From Solenopsis invicta (lineage: Eukaryota > Arthropoda > Insecta > Hymenoptera > Formicidae), in assembly GCF_016802725.1 (NCBI RefSeq), contig NC_052679.1:4774001-4838000 (forward strand): 64,000 nucleotides of DNA. The letters run 5' to 3'. Each line of letters begins with the position of its first letter. The stretch's first letter is position 1. This document shows, in pieces, positions 25,741 through 37,431 of this stretch. Under the pieces are notes generated by a model. That model saw only the letters and a program-made list of their open reading frames with translations. It did no database searches and had not been told where the DNA came from. The translations under genes and the position numbers were made by a program.

Positions 25741-28236
25741 GCAATTATTCTTGTTTTTTTTTATGAACGTAACGCGAGAAGAATAGGCAACGCGTAATCA
25801 GTATGCATTCTCATTGCAATGATAACGATACGATAACGCTACACGTGGATTTCTGTTACAAATATTTTCACACTTAATTATATGTAATTGATTATTATTA
25901 TATATATTCAAATAACACGATGTCTAAAATAAGAATAAGACGTCATAAAAACGATTTTAAACTTTGTGTTGCCTGGATAATAAATACATCAAATAAATTC
26001 TGCATTTTACGAGGAGCAAATTTACTGCACTAAACATCCTAGAAGCAATTTGCTGCAAGGTTGCTGTAAATCTTGTAGCAGACCTTGGCAAGTCTGCCAG
26101 CAAGACGTTATGATTTGCTTCCTTATTCTGCTCAAGTCCTCTGAAAGATTCTGTGAGGTAGATTCTTGAAAGAAATATGCGTATCTGCTGCAAGAATTGC
26201 AGCAGTCTGTTTACAGATTGTAATTAGGAGAAGAATCTGGTCCAATTATGTCCCATTTCTGCAGCAAGTACCTGCAAATAGTTCATTTGCAATGTACATT
26301 GCACGAATTTTGCTGATAGACTGTCAGCTGACTGCCAGCAGGATTGAGAATAACCATTTGTACATCTGACTCAATTTTGCTGCATTATTGCACACAGATT
26401 CTGCTCTGCAGAAAATGCTACTAGGGTAGTGATAGAAGTAGTCAAGCAGTAAAAAATAGTCTGAGGTTTAAGATTATTCCTTTCGTTTTTTTTTTTTTGT
26501 TTTCTTTAAGTGGATACTAAGCGTTAATTAACTTTTTTATCTCTTTCGAGTTCTGAGGAATGGAAAAAGATAAAAAGTAAGTTAAATCAAGATTAAAGTC
26601 AATCTATATTGAAAAAAGATAAAAAATAAATTAAACTGAGATTAAAAGTAATCTCTGTTTGGTACAAATGGGACATAAGTTGCAGTCGAATCTGATTGGT
26701 TTAATTTTATTTGCGAAATGCACATTAAATGAGCAAACGGATGTAAACTCGAGTATTTCATAGATGTTACAGATATAAATTGGCAAAAAAAAAACCAAGA
26801 CTGTATTCGTATTCCTCTCTTTAAAAAAATTTAGAAATACACAGGAATGTTACTTTATTAAAGTAATGTGTTATAGTTGCCGTTACTTTTGTAAAAAAAT
26901 AACTTGACGGCATATAAAGCCAAAAGATCTACAAGGTGATTATTAATGAATGTCCCCACTTTTTACCATAGGAGCTTGATTTACCGACGTACGATACGTA
27001 TTTCTAACATATTATTATATTAGAAATTACAAATGCGTGCTCCTATGGTAAAAAATGGGGACATTCATTAATAATCACCCTGTATATTCATTAAAATCGC
27101 CCAATATAAAATAAAATAAAAAACGCAGCATAATAAAATATTTCACTGACATTCTAACAAAGTGACTTTGGAGATAATTAAGTATTCAAAATTCAAAAAT
27201 GAAAATAAATAAGATACATTTTGATAATACAATTTAAGATTTTATAAAAATTAATACAAGAACTCGATTAATCTGTTTCTGTTTTCAGAGAAAGATTTGG
27301 TCTGCTGTATTCTATATCGGCGTATCTAACGACAAATCTAGACTGCGTTATTTACAGATTTTATATGAATTTATAGGCTTTGCTATAAACAAGTTTGTTT
27401 AGGGTTTGTTGTTAAATGGTCGTTGAAATTACTGTTACCAGTCATCTGTTTTGACTTTAGAATATGTTCTTCAGATTCGATTCCCATTAGAGACCAATTA
27501 TAAGACACAATAAGTCTGTTTCAACATTCTGTTGACATATGTTTTCCTTTGGGTAACGTCCTACGATCAAAGTATTTGCTGCACTGTTCTTATTATAAAT
27601 TGCAAAGTAATATGTCGCAAACTTAATTTTTTATAGCAATATAGAGAAAAGGAGGAGGTTATGAAATAGCATTTTGTTTTTTTGACAATAACTGACAATG
27701 AATAAATATTAACGCAACACAATTCTAACTAACGGCAATTTATTAGTCATACAGTTCTACCAATCACTCCATAGGTCGAAATTCATTGGATATATAGAAC
27801 AATCAACGTTTACTTTAAAATTTTCTGAAGAGGGAAAAACAGATAGGTTTGTGGAATAGCAGGGGGTAATCATGGAAACTAGCAACTATATTCCTCGAAT
27901 GCCGTCCTTCCTCTACTATAATACTATTATAATTCTAATTTATGGAAGATCAGCAGGTAGACACATCTTTAGCTTCTTGATGCAATTTTTCTTGTTAGAC
28001 CATGCTCCGCTATTTATTTCCAATATTTTGTCATCCTTCTCATTGTGATAGAAAACTCTGTTTAGTATATCCGCTTTTTTCTATCCAAACTCCTGCAATT
28101 ATCAGGCAGTTGCATAAATGCAAATTTATGAAAAATGTAATAACAATTTATATAAATATACACATCTCTTTTTCTACTAAAAAACAAATACATGCATCTT
28201 ATTATTTATGTACCTTAGCTTATATTCCTTCTCGTA
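25741..28236. other. Intergenic spacer between copies A and B
   Basis: It begins with the conserved upstream region of copy A (to about 25960). A stretch at about 25990-26420 is rich in gcagcag/ctgctg-like words and interrupts sequence that is contiguous upstream of copy E, so it is probably an inserted element. From about 26460 onward the spacer is homologous to 47950-49817 upstream (in array order) of copy F. No gene seen. Confidence 0.55.
26932..27082. repeat. TA-flanked palindromic MITE
   Basis: The left arm caaggtgattattaatgaat and right arm attcattaataatcaccctg are inverted copies extending about 43 bp. They meet around a short AT-rich centre and are flanked by TA at 26930-26931 and 27083-27084. 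Ends of this form are typical of mariner-derived MITEs. No coding capacity. Confidence 0.8.
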
Positions 28237-31200
28237 TTATGACGTATTTGCGATGCCTAACATCTTTTGATAATAATCGGGATTCTCGAGACATTTAATG
28301 AGAAATTCACCCAAGTCGTATTTAGAAATTGCTCGCCAAGCTGAACAATTGATTGCAATAATGTAGTTAGACTTTGGTTTATCTGGAAAAAAAGTTAAAA
28401 TCGATATATGAGACTTTATTCTTAAGAATATCATATTTCGTCATCTCTTATTATACATATAAACATACCTACAATATATGGTGGACATATTACCACCCAC
28501 TTTGAACCACTCGATTTGATTATTTCGAACATGCGCTGATGTTCTTCGGTCAAATATTTATATCTAAAAGGTACTGTCTCCAAATTGAACAACAACACTG
28601 AAAATTTAGACAGTGATAGATATATTAGTAGAAAAACGTATTGCATATGTGATAAAATTGAATAATTAGACGTGAGTTTATTCCAACCCCAATAGGACAA
28701 TATTTATTAAAAATTATATGATGAAATCTTGCACAAAAATTATAATCAACAATTATGTAGATACATTTACAAAAATAGGTGTAGAAGTATTGATCTTTTA
28801 TAAAATATTGATAATTGTTCAATAAATTTCAAAATAGTATTTTGATAAAACTATAACAATATGGCGAATCATCTTATTTGCAAAATTAAATTTGAAAGAA
28901 ATTGTTCAATAATTAAGAAAAATATTTTTAACGGGATGTAAAAAATATAAAAATATAATTAATTCAAATAAATGGGCAATTATTACAAAAATGCGCAATT
29001 ATTCCTAAATTATAATGTAAAAATATTTCTACATGAAATGTTGCACATTTAACATGGTAATAATTAAAATAAAGAATTAAATGGTTTTATATAATTGTAA
29101 AATAGTTGTAAAATAGTTATATATCAAATTTAGATTTATTTAATTTTTGACAAATATTATTTAGAAATTTTATTTTGACACAATTGCTTTGTTTTAATTA
29201 TTTTAACACAAATATTTACAATTTTTGTGAATTCATGATGCGTACAATATTGCACGAAATGCTTATCGGAGAATGTTGCGTAACTTTAAACTATTTTCTA
29301 ATTCTTAATATTATAAAAAGGTATATAGAAAGTAAGTTAAACAAAATTTAGAGTTAAGTTATATTTGTGCAAACAAACGTTAGAAAAATATAAGAAACTT
29401 GAGAATAAGTCAGAAGTAGTCAAGAAAATATTTTCTAGTAATTTTACAAACGCAAAAGTATTGTATATTTCTATTATGATAATAAATGATTTTGGCATAT
29501 ATTTTTTATCATTTACTTATCTTACTTGATAGACATGCGGAGATCAGCTCAACCTTATGCGCTTTCATAGAATCTATTATATTTTGCATGCCTTTGGATA
29601 GCTCGGTATTAGGGCCTTAAAGTAGCATAAAATAAATAAGTGCGACATATGATCATATGTTTAACACAAGAGATAAACAGTATATTGGATTCAAAGAAAA
29701 ATTTTTAGCGACACATTTAATTGTGATTAAATTTTATGTCAGTGATTATTCAAACATTGCTTATGAATTTCACTTAAAAAGTACTAGTATTAATTTTTGT
29801 TCCAACCCAATAAATATTAGAAAATATATATGCTAATTACCCAAATTGGTCCCGTAACCAAGTGTAACTATTACCGCATCTCGACCAGCTACCGCCTTTG
29901 CAACATCTTTCGCGTTAGTGACATGTCCTACAACGATTTCGATTTTATCTCTAAGATCCTCGGGGATTTTAGTCTTGTCTCTTGTAAAAGCTCTCACTTC
30001 TAGACCTAAATGACAGATAACGGTAAATAATCGATTAAAATAATAAATAATATAATAAATTTGATTTGAACAACATAAATAAAAAGTTGATGCATTAAGC
30101 ATACGCAAAATTATAAAATTACATAACTTTATAGATCAGATGCCCAATAATTTACATGTCACAAGTATATAAGTTTACTTTTAATATCAATTAAAGAAAA
30201 TATTAATTGCATCATTTTAACGCAACTGATTCTGACGTTATATTAATTACATTATATTACGTTACTTTCATGAAGTAAGATTAAGGGGAGATAACTGTAT
30301 AGGCTGGGGAGAAAAAAGTTGGTCACGAAAAATGTTCCGGGTTCGTTGAACAAAATAACTTGGGTTAGGCGACAATTTCCCGAAAAATGGCGGAGACAAT
30401 GTTAATACCAACGAAATTCCCTAAAGGATATGATTATAATTTCTAAGGATTTGTAGCACTGTTCAAGTAGTAATTTACGTAAACCTTTTTACATATGTGC
30501 GCGCGTGTTTAAAATAAATTTACGTAAATTACTACTTAAACAATGTTACAAATCCTTAGAAATTATAATCATGTCCTTCAGGGATTTTCATTGGTACATA
30601 CATACTTGGACCACACCGTCGCCATATTGAATCAGTATTATGAAGTAAGTCATGATCAGTATATATACGAGGTGTGTTCAAAAAGTATCGCGAATTTTGT
30701 GTTTTTTCAAAAATTATTTATTTATTCATGAATATCTATTTTGTCCCCTTCAAAGTAATCCCCATGAGATATTATACACTTGTGCCAACGGTTTTTCCAA
30801 TCTTCGAAGCACTTCAAAAAATCATTTTTTTTTATCTTGTTCAGCTCCTCCTTCGATGCCGTCTTTATCTCGTCAAGCGTAGCGTAACGTCGTCCTTTCA
30901 TGGGCCTCTTCAGTTTAGGGAACAAGAAAAAGTCACAGGGGGTCAGATCTGGGGAATACGGTGGCTGCGGCATCATTAGTGTGTTGTTTTTGGCCAAAAA
31001 GTCGCGCACAAGCAACGATGTGTGAGCAGGGGCGTTTGGTACGAATTTCGCGGCGACCCGTCTCATGCCCAAATCATTGATAAAAATCGAATGGCACGAG
31101 CCAATCGATATGTTTAGGTCCTCAGCAACTTCTCTAACGGTGATTCGACGATTGGCCAATACCATTTTCTCCACTTCATTAATTTTTTCGTCTGTTATTG

Positions 31201-33770
31201 AAGTGCTCGGGCGTCCGGCACGCTCTTCGTCGTTCACATCTTCTCGGCCTTCTGAGAACATTTTGTACCACCAATAAACGTTGCTTCGGTCCAAGGTAGC
31301 TTCTCCGTATGCCACAGTCAACATTCGGAATGCATCCGCGCACTTAATTTCGTTTTTCACACAAAATTTGATACAGGTTCTTTGATCCATTTTTTTGAAT
31401 AGGTAAAAATCGAAGACGATCCAAAACACGTGCAAGCAAAGCAGCTGTCAACAATTAAGTGAACATTCAAAATGGCCGAGCTTGTCGGCATAAGTGAGAG
31501 ACATGAGTACCAACATAACGCCACAAAAAGATCGAAATTCGAATATACGTAACCCGCGAAAATTCAAAATTCGCGATACTTTTTGAACACACCTCGTACA
31601 TACAATTTGTCACATTTTACTGTCGCGTTGGTACAGAAGTATAGAAATAAGTTTTATAATTAATTTTGATAATTTTTAAAGATAGTATAGTTAAGTACAT
31701 TTCATTTGTAATAATCGTATAAAATTTAGAACATTGTCAATCGATAGAATATATTTAAATATATTTGTAACTTTTTTATTTTTGCAATCTATTCTTTATT
31801 TATAAAGTTATAGCAATTTTAAAACACAGTCGAGCGTCTGATCATTTGAACGTTCCGAAATTGCCCGAGATTATCCGAACTCGAAAATGACGTCACGATG
31901 TTGTTGCCGAAAATAGTATGTACGCATATAGTACTTAGTACAGCTGTATGCTCAATTTTTATTTAATTTGAACTGCTGTATTGTTATTACAACAAATAAA
32001 CATGAATTATCGATGGTGTTTTGTGTTCTTGTGCAAAAATATTACCAAAAGTGCACCCGCTAAAGTATTTGTGACAGTACTACGCGAAGAAGTAATAAGG
32101 TAGTTGTGGTTTCGATTGGCTCGACGTCCACATGAATCAACAAAATCGAATTATTTTTGTTGTGATGATCATTTTGTTGTAAATATTCAATATCAAACCA
32201 TTATTTCCATTAGTATCTATATTTCTAAAGTTTTGAGGCAAGGTTATGAGAATAGTATCTAAGAATGATATGTTGTACAAATAATTCTTTAGTTGATATT
32301 TTCTAACTAAAAGATGACATGGAAAATTATATTTGTTTCTCTTCAATGGGTGAGCCTATAAAAATGAAATCTGGAGTTATGCCACATATTTTTTCCTGTC
32401 AACTCGATAGAGAACGAACTGCAAATTATTCCTTTCATCTTACTGACAATGAGATACGAAAGAGGTTACTGATATTTTGGCTGCAGGATACTCTTTGTTT
32501 GATGTTAGAATGAACTTACATTGCAGCTTTTGCATTTCCTAACTTCAGCAGCGTTGAATTTGTCATTTTCCTTAATAAACTCACAAACCATAAATACGTC
32601 TATTTTAAACAAATTTGTTAAATCAGCTTTAATAAAACCTGATTCTAAAATATTTGCTATATTTGAAACTACTTTTTGTTTATAATTTGATAATAATAAT
32701 TGTGCGAAACTATCACACAGCAGAAGGCTCGAAGCACGCGGAAAAGGAACAACATCGTGACGTCACACCAATAGCGATGCGTTTTCATCCATTTGAATTT
32801 CTATGAATATTTGAACTTTATTATTAAAAAAATATAAACAAATTAACTGATTTTATTTTAATAAATCGTTATCATAGTACTTATATTTTGATAAAACAAT
32901 TAAATTTTTTAATTCAAAAATTTATTTACGAACCCAATTACTTGTAGCTTATTTCAACTAAACTTTAACTAAAGTCAGTTTGTATAACATAAAATTGTTT
33001 GCATATTAATTGAATATAAATATTTAGTCATGAGCAATTTTATATTGATAATCAGAATAGATACATTTTTTTAATAGATCCAAACATCAATATAAATATC
33101 TAGTTAATTATTTGTACTTGCTGATTGTTAATATTCAGGCAGCAATTTTTCCAAAAGTTGAGCGAGGTAATCAAATCTAGCAGGTCTATTCTGTAATTCT
33201 TAACGACAATTTCGTTTTTATTATATATTTATTTAGCTTTTTTAAAATAAATCAACGCAATGACGTAAACGATAACCAAACTATCATTAAGAGTCATTAA
33301 TGTTTCCATAGCGACGCTATGGTCCAAGTTATTCCGTTCAATAAACACGGAACATTTTTCGTGACCACTTTCAATCTCTGCAGTTACATCTCCTTAATTT
33401 TACTTCATGATTACTTTGTACAGATAACATTAAATTTATTTTTTTGAGAAAAAAGTAAAAACAGGTAAACATCGTGTGAAATGTTATTGCTTATTGTCTG
33501 CCAACGACCAAAAAAAAAAAAAAAAAAATAGATGCGAGATAATGGGTGCTTTCCAGTTACGACACAAATCGACACTGTGTAACACAGTGTCCATTAGTGT
33601 AAGAGAGAAAATTTTAGTTGTTTCACTCACACTAATGGACACTGTGTTACACAGTGTCGACTTGTGTCGTAGCTGGAAAGCACCCAATGAGAATTACCTT
33701 TTTCCAAAGCGGTCCTCACACAGCAGAGGCCGGTGGGCCCGGTGCTGCCAAATATCACGATTCGCTTCAT
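28237..33770 (-). CDS. BLVRB: BLVRB-like flavin/biliverdin reductase copy B (200 aa), intron 1 interrupted by transposons
   Basis: Exons 33770-33698, 30005-29841, 29615-29526, 28597-28469 and 28382-28237 join in phase (603 nt, 200 aa). The family (NAD(P)-binding, NmrA-like atypical SDR) reduces flavins and non-alpha biliverdin with NADPH in the cytosol. Signatures: M-K-R-I-V-I-F-G-S-T-G-P-T-G at the N-terminus, R-D-K-T-K-I-P-E-D-L, V-A-G-R-D-A-V-I-V, E-E-H-Q-R-M, K-W-V-V-I-C-P-P and S-K-Y-D-L-G-E-F. The start is the internal ATG matching human BLVRB; a further upstream codon in frame is GTG in this copy. Intron 1 is about 3.7 kb because it holds a P-like element (30269-33409) and a MITE (33544-33685). 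Frame and splice sites remain intact, but expression may be affected. Confidence 0.78.
30420..30590. repeat. Hairpin repeat inside the P-like element
   Basis: Arms such as ttataatttctaaggatttg and caaatccttagaaattataa are inverted copies, continuing through tagtaatttacgtaaa around a short centre. It may be a nested MITE or a subterminal hairpin of the P-like element. No coding capacity. Confidence 0.65.
30668..31596 (-). mobile_element. Internally deleted mariner element
   Basis: Identical inverted ends of about 32 bp begin cgaggtgtgttcaaaaagta on each side. TA target duplications lie at 30666-30667 and 31597-31598. At 929 bp it is shorter than the usual 1.2-1.3 kb because the transposase has lost its middle (see 30722-31390). 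It sits inside the older P-like transposon, so it is the younger insertion. Inverted-end identity suggests recent mobilisation by a partner transposase. Confidence 0.92.
30722..31390 (-). pseudogene. Mariner transposase with deleted catalytic core (222 aa)
   Basis: The frame is open from ATG at 31390 to TAA at 30722, but 222 aa is about 120 aa short of a normal mariner transposase. The N-terminal paired helix-turn-helix DNA-binding region reads through intact (to about residue 115: W-Y-K-M-F-S-E-G, D-E-E-R-A-G-R-P, I-T-V-R-E-V-A-E). Then it jumps from F-V-P straight to N-A-P-A-H. The first catalytic Asp region is absent and the Asp of the usual H-D-N-A motif is lost at the junction. The third, in Y-S-P-D-L-T-P-C-D-F-F-L-F-P, remains. 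It should be unable to transpose but could still bind its ends. Confidence 0.88.
32002..32400 (+). pseudogene. THAP-domain transposase relic of the P-like element
   Basis: The frame from ATG 32002 begins M-N-Y-R-W-C-F-V-F-L-C-K-N. It continues through P-A-K-V-F-V and stops at TAG 32101. The downstream shifted frame gives L-W-F-R-L-A-R-R-P-H-E. The Cys-x4-Cys, the conserved Trp and the following His fit a C2CH THAP zinc finger broken by a stop or frameshift. About 200 bp later an open frame reads K-S-G-V-M-P-H-I-F, like the A-V-P-x-I-F box that closes THAP domains. The rest of the transposase is not recognisable. Confidence 0.55.
33544..33685. repeat. Palindromic MITE beside exon 1 of copy B
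   Basis: gggtgctttccagttacgac at the left is mirrored by the right end cgtagctggaaagcaccc. The arms continue through acactgtgtaacacagtgt. AAT is duplicated at 33541-33543 and 33686-33688. Copy F has the uninterrupted site agataatgagaattacc, which proves the insertion point. It lies 13 bp beyond the exon 1 donor (33698). Confidence 0.88.
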
Positions 33771-34344
33771 CTTCGCGTCGAGCTCACAATGTGCGCTGTC
33801 GTTATCGACCACGCGATTTTGTCTGTTTCACGATGAGGTGCAAATGACAAATCATTTTTCTCCCTCTTCTTTTCTCTGAACGCGCTGTCAGGGAGAATCA
33901 ACGACACATAATTAGCGAACGCACTTATTGCACTCTGATAACGACACAATTAGTCCATATATAACATATATAACTAAAATAAAACTTTTTTATGGTTTTA
34001 TTTTTATATTATATTACAAAGTAAAACCTTCAGACAAAAGTCAAACCCTTTTGACATAATAACCTTTGTGATGAAATTAACTTCCTATTAAAAATATCGA
34101 TAAAAAGTTTATTGCGTTTACATTATATTTAATAAATTCTATATGAACCTTATCCAGAAAATCCTATGTAATTTTTCTAGTTTTATTTACTCATTTTAAG
34201 AACTGTAGATTTAGAATTATATTAAAATTTTTAAACATAATCTAATTTCATTTTAAAATTGTAAAAAATAACGGAAAAGTAACAAATTTAATTATTTTCT
34301 ACGTAGAGAGTAAGTAACTTGTTACTGTTACGTAGAAATAGAGA

Positions 34345-34518
34345 TCCTATAATAAGAGTCATTATGCGATCTTGGCAGAATCCAGTGAACGAGAAGTATA
34401 TATACTTATCTTTTTCTTTCTTTAACCTAGATTAAAGAAAGAAAGAGATAAGTATATATACTTCTCGTTCACTGGATTCTGCCAAAATCGCCTGATGGCA
34501 CGACTCTTATTATAGGGT
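34345..34518. repeat. Long near-perfect hairpin (MITE-like)
   Basis: Arms read cagaatccagtgaacgagaa and ttctcgttcactggattctg, continuing through agtatatatacttatctttt and ctctta(tta)tagg. The centre is short, near aacctagatt. The arms are nearly identical over about 85 bp. It sits in the spacer between copies B and C, with no coding capacity. Confidence 0.8.
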
Positions 34519-34969
34519 CTCTATTTCTATGTAACGGTAACGAGTTACTTTGGAGAGTCAGCAATGATCGAGTAACGGTAACTAGTTATTTATTTAATTT
34601 GGTAACGAGTAATGATAACGAATTATTTTTAAAAAGTAACTTTCTATTCCTTGGAAATAAGCATTAGAAAAAGATAAACAGTAAATTAGACCGAGATTAA
34701 AGTTTATTTTACTATATATGGAAATCAAATATTTTTTTTTTATGAAATAAACATTAGATTAGCAAGCGGTTGTAGTACTGAATGCAATCTGTAATTAAAT
34801 CCTATATGTGGATTGGCAAAAAACAAGATTGTGTTCATACATGATGTAGTTGCATAAATGCAAACTTATGAAAAATGTTATAACAATTTACATAAATATA
34901 CGTGTCTATTTTTCCACTAAAAAACAAGTATTTGCATCTCATTATTTATGTATTCTTACATTCCTTTTT

Positions 34970-35415
34970 GCATCATGACGTGTTTGCCAGACTGACTACT
35001 TTTGTTAATAATCGAAATTCTTGAGACTTTTAACGAGAAATTCACCCGAGTTGTATTTGAAGATTGTATGTCCAGCTGAAGAATCGAATTCGATGGAATA
35101 TTGGCACTTTGGCATTTCTGGAGAGAAAAATAAAATTTGAGCTTTTTTTCTTAATAATATCATATTTTGTCATCTCATTATTAACTTCATTAGGCATACC
35201 GGTAGAAATATTGTCATCCACTTTACGCCACTCGATTTAAGTGCATCGAACATGCACCGATCTTTGGTTACTTCATATCCAATAGACCATGCTTCAAGCC
35301 CGAAAAGCAGTAGCTCTACAAAGTCAGATAGTAATAGTCATTAGTGCAGAAAAGTATATGATAAAATTGAATATTTAGGCGCATGTTTGCATCAATTAAT
35401 CCTTAACTCAATATT
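34970..35415 (-). pseudogene. BLVRB-like fragment C (exons 4-5)
   Basis: Exon 5-like sequence (about 34970-35122) reads through P-K-C-Q-Y-S-I-E-F-D, but its S-K-Y-S-L-G-E-F equivalent is altered to F-K-Y-N-S-G-E-F. A stop replaces the Y-Y-Q codons. Exon 4-like sequence (about 35203-35328) keeps L-L-L-F-G-L-E-A-W-S-I-G-Y and S-S-G-V-K-W. Only a scrap of exon 3 follows (attatgtgctttta near 35413); exons 1-2 are missing. Fragment G (53830-54165) has the same truncation point, so C and G derive from one duplicated block. Confidence 0.8.
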
Positions 35416-35849
35416 ATGTGCTTTTATTTTTTTTATATGTATAATTGTAAAATTGTATTAATAAATGTTAAAAGAGTCTATCAGAATTTTTGCAAATTTC
35501 TTTTAGAATCCAAACCTTTTAAGAAACATAACTCTTTCAAGAAACACAAGAAAAAGATCCAAGAAAAAGATAAAATGTTAAACAAAGTTTAAAGTTAATC
35601 TATATTGAAAAAAATAAATATTAGAGAAAAAGATAAGGAGTAAATTAAACCTAGATTTAAGTTAATTTATTTACTACAAATGGAAATCGAATACAATGTT
35701 CTTATTTGAAATAAACATTAAATTAGCAAGCGGATGTAGTAGTGGATGCAATCCATAAGTTTTATTGTAGATTGGCAAAAAACAAGATTGTGTTTATACT
35801 TTTCTTTTTAAAAATGTAAAAAAATAATATTAACTGTAACAACGTTATA

Positions 35850-36243
35850 CAGGGTGGGGGGAAAAGTACTGGAACAGGAAAATATCTCGATAACTAAGCA
35901 TTTTAGAAAAAAGTATTTTAGATAAAAGTTGTAAGGTTTTAAAAGATCTATTTATTAATATTATCAGTTTGACTTTGGATGGCGTCGCCAAGGTCAGATC
36001 GAAATCACATAACTTTTTTAAATAGAACAGAACCTTATTTTTGATTCCAGAATCTAATAACTGATGTCAAGACCTTTCCAAAACCATACAAGAAAGTTTA
36101 TTTTTTTTTAGTACTTTCGAATTGTGAGGCTTGAAAGCTACAATGTACTGTAACTTTCAAGCTTCATAACTCGGAAAGTACTTAATGAAAAATAACTTTT
36201 GATTGAAATTTAAAGGGTTACAATGGTATTATACAATTTAACC
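35850..36243. repeat. Interspersed repeat starting cagggtggggg
   Basis: The homologous spacer near psi3 (54.7 kb) continues where this copy is interrupted right after gttata at 35849. The insert begins cagggtggggggaaaagtac, a common form of insect transposon terminus after a TA. No matching right end is visible, so it is probably truncated. Phrases such as cttcataactcgg recur at about 39910. Confidence 0.5.
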
Positions 36244-36245
36244 GA

Positions 36246-37110
36246 TGTGTCCGACACTATCCAACTTTGATTGCTGAAAGGATATGACAAAAAATGACGT
36301 ATTTTTAATGAATTATAAATTTATATATAATTTATATATAAATTATATATAAATTAATTATATTCTATCGATATGAATTGACCAAAGATTATTATAAGCG
36401 ACTTAATTTGGAATAATGTCAAAATGAGATAGCACAATGTTTTATTTTTCTTTTTAGTTTTAAAAATATAGGAAAATAGCAAGGATATACTAAGTCAAAT
36501 TATCAGGTTTCGTACTCTTACATTGCAAAATAAGATTTTTAAATGTGCCTTGTGACAATTTTACGTGTCTAGTTCTAATTAACAACGAAAATAGAGTTCT
36601 CAGACATTGCACAATTTCCAGTGGTTAAATCGATGGACAGCTGTTTTACAAAGTTCGATAAGCAAAAAAAAAAAATTATAATAGCTCAACATTATGTTTA
36701 AGTAAATTATTTCAAAACGTATTATTAAGTAAAGGATACACCGCAAAAAACTGTAATAAATAAAAACGCATATCTATATTATTAAATAACTAAGGCCATG
36801 AACAAACACAAACGGTTGTTATTTAAATAATTTATTAAAATCCTAATAAAATTGTGAATACAAAACGTTTCGGTCTGATTTAACCTTTCTCAGCCGTATA
36901 TTATTAATCTAATATTTCTTCTAAATCTTTACATGTTAAGATTATTGTAAACGTGATAATTCGTACGGTTTTGAGCGCATAATAAATTCATCCTATCTAT
37001 ATAATATTTTAGTTGTAATCCATTATCGATGTAGATCTCAAGGATTGAAATCTAAATTATTGCATGGCGTGGAGAAATATCTTACAAGGGATCGTGAATA
37101 AGTTTTGGAT
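36246..37110 (+). pseudogene. NAA80 pseudogene psi1 (introns retained)
   Basis: Sequence similar to all three NAA80 exons occurs in order: exon 1-like near 36280-36480, exon 2-like near 36535-36660 (cttgtgacaattttacgtgt, ctagttctaattaaca), and exon 3-like near 37015-37105 (gtagatctcaaggattgaaa). The intron tails are present too. Frameshifts and stops break every exon, and the 3' two-thirds of exon 3, including the proline loop, is gone. Retained introns show DNA-level duplication, not retrotransposition. Confidence 0.85.
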
Positions 37111-37431
37111 ATAATTACATTCCTGAATATTCAAAGAATATACACAAATCTTTGCATTTTTTAGAGCCTAAAAATTTTTTGCAAAAATAGAATACCAATG
37201 ATCCAGGTGGTTTAACTGGATGAAAAACATGGTAAACAATGAAAAATGGATTGGCAGAGAATTAATACATTCGTTTATTTTTTCATCTCGTGCAGTTACG
37301 AAGTGGTTATGTAAACAACAAATTTTTTAAAAACACGATAACAGTTGATATAAATATATATATTTATTTTTCCACTAGACAAAGTACATACATTTTATTA
37401 TTCATGTATCTTAACATTCCTTTTCGCATCA

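Larger units (their letters stand above)
30269..33409. mobile_element. Degenerate P-superfamily (THAP) DNA transposon
   Basis: The ends are long inverted repeats: left catgaagtaagattaagggg, right complement catgaagtaaaattaaggag. Similarity continues through a shared cacgaaaaatgttccg segment over about 100 bp. The flanks gttacttt (30261-30268) and attacttt (33410-33417) form an 8-bp target duplication with one mismatch. Copy F shows the empty site with a single gttacttt at the same intron position. Eight-bp duplications and ends starting CATGA are hallmarks of P elements. A THAP-like relic lies inside (32002-32400). The element is interrupted by a mariner and a short hairpin and is not autonomous. 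Confidence 0.75.

Noticed and set aside
30722..31390. Active mariner transposase gene
   Set aside because: The open frame is intact but about 120 residues, including the first two catalytic positions, are missing.
34970..35415. Sixth and seventh working BLVRB-like genes at fragments C and G
   Set aside because: Exons 1-2 are absent and remaining exons contain stops or missing codons.
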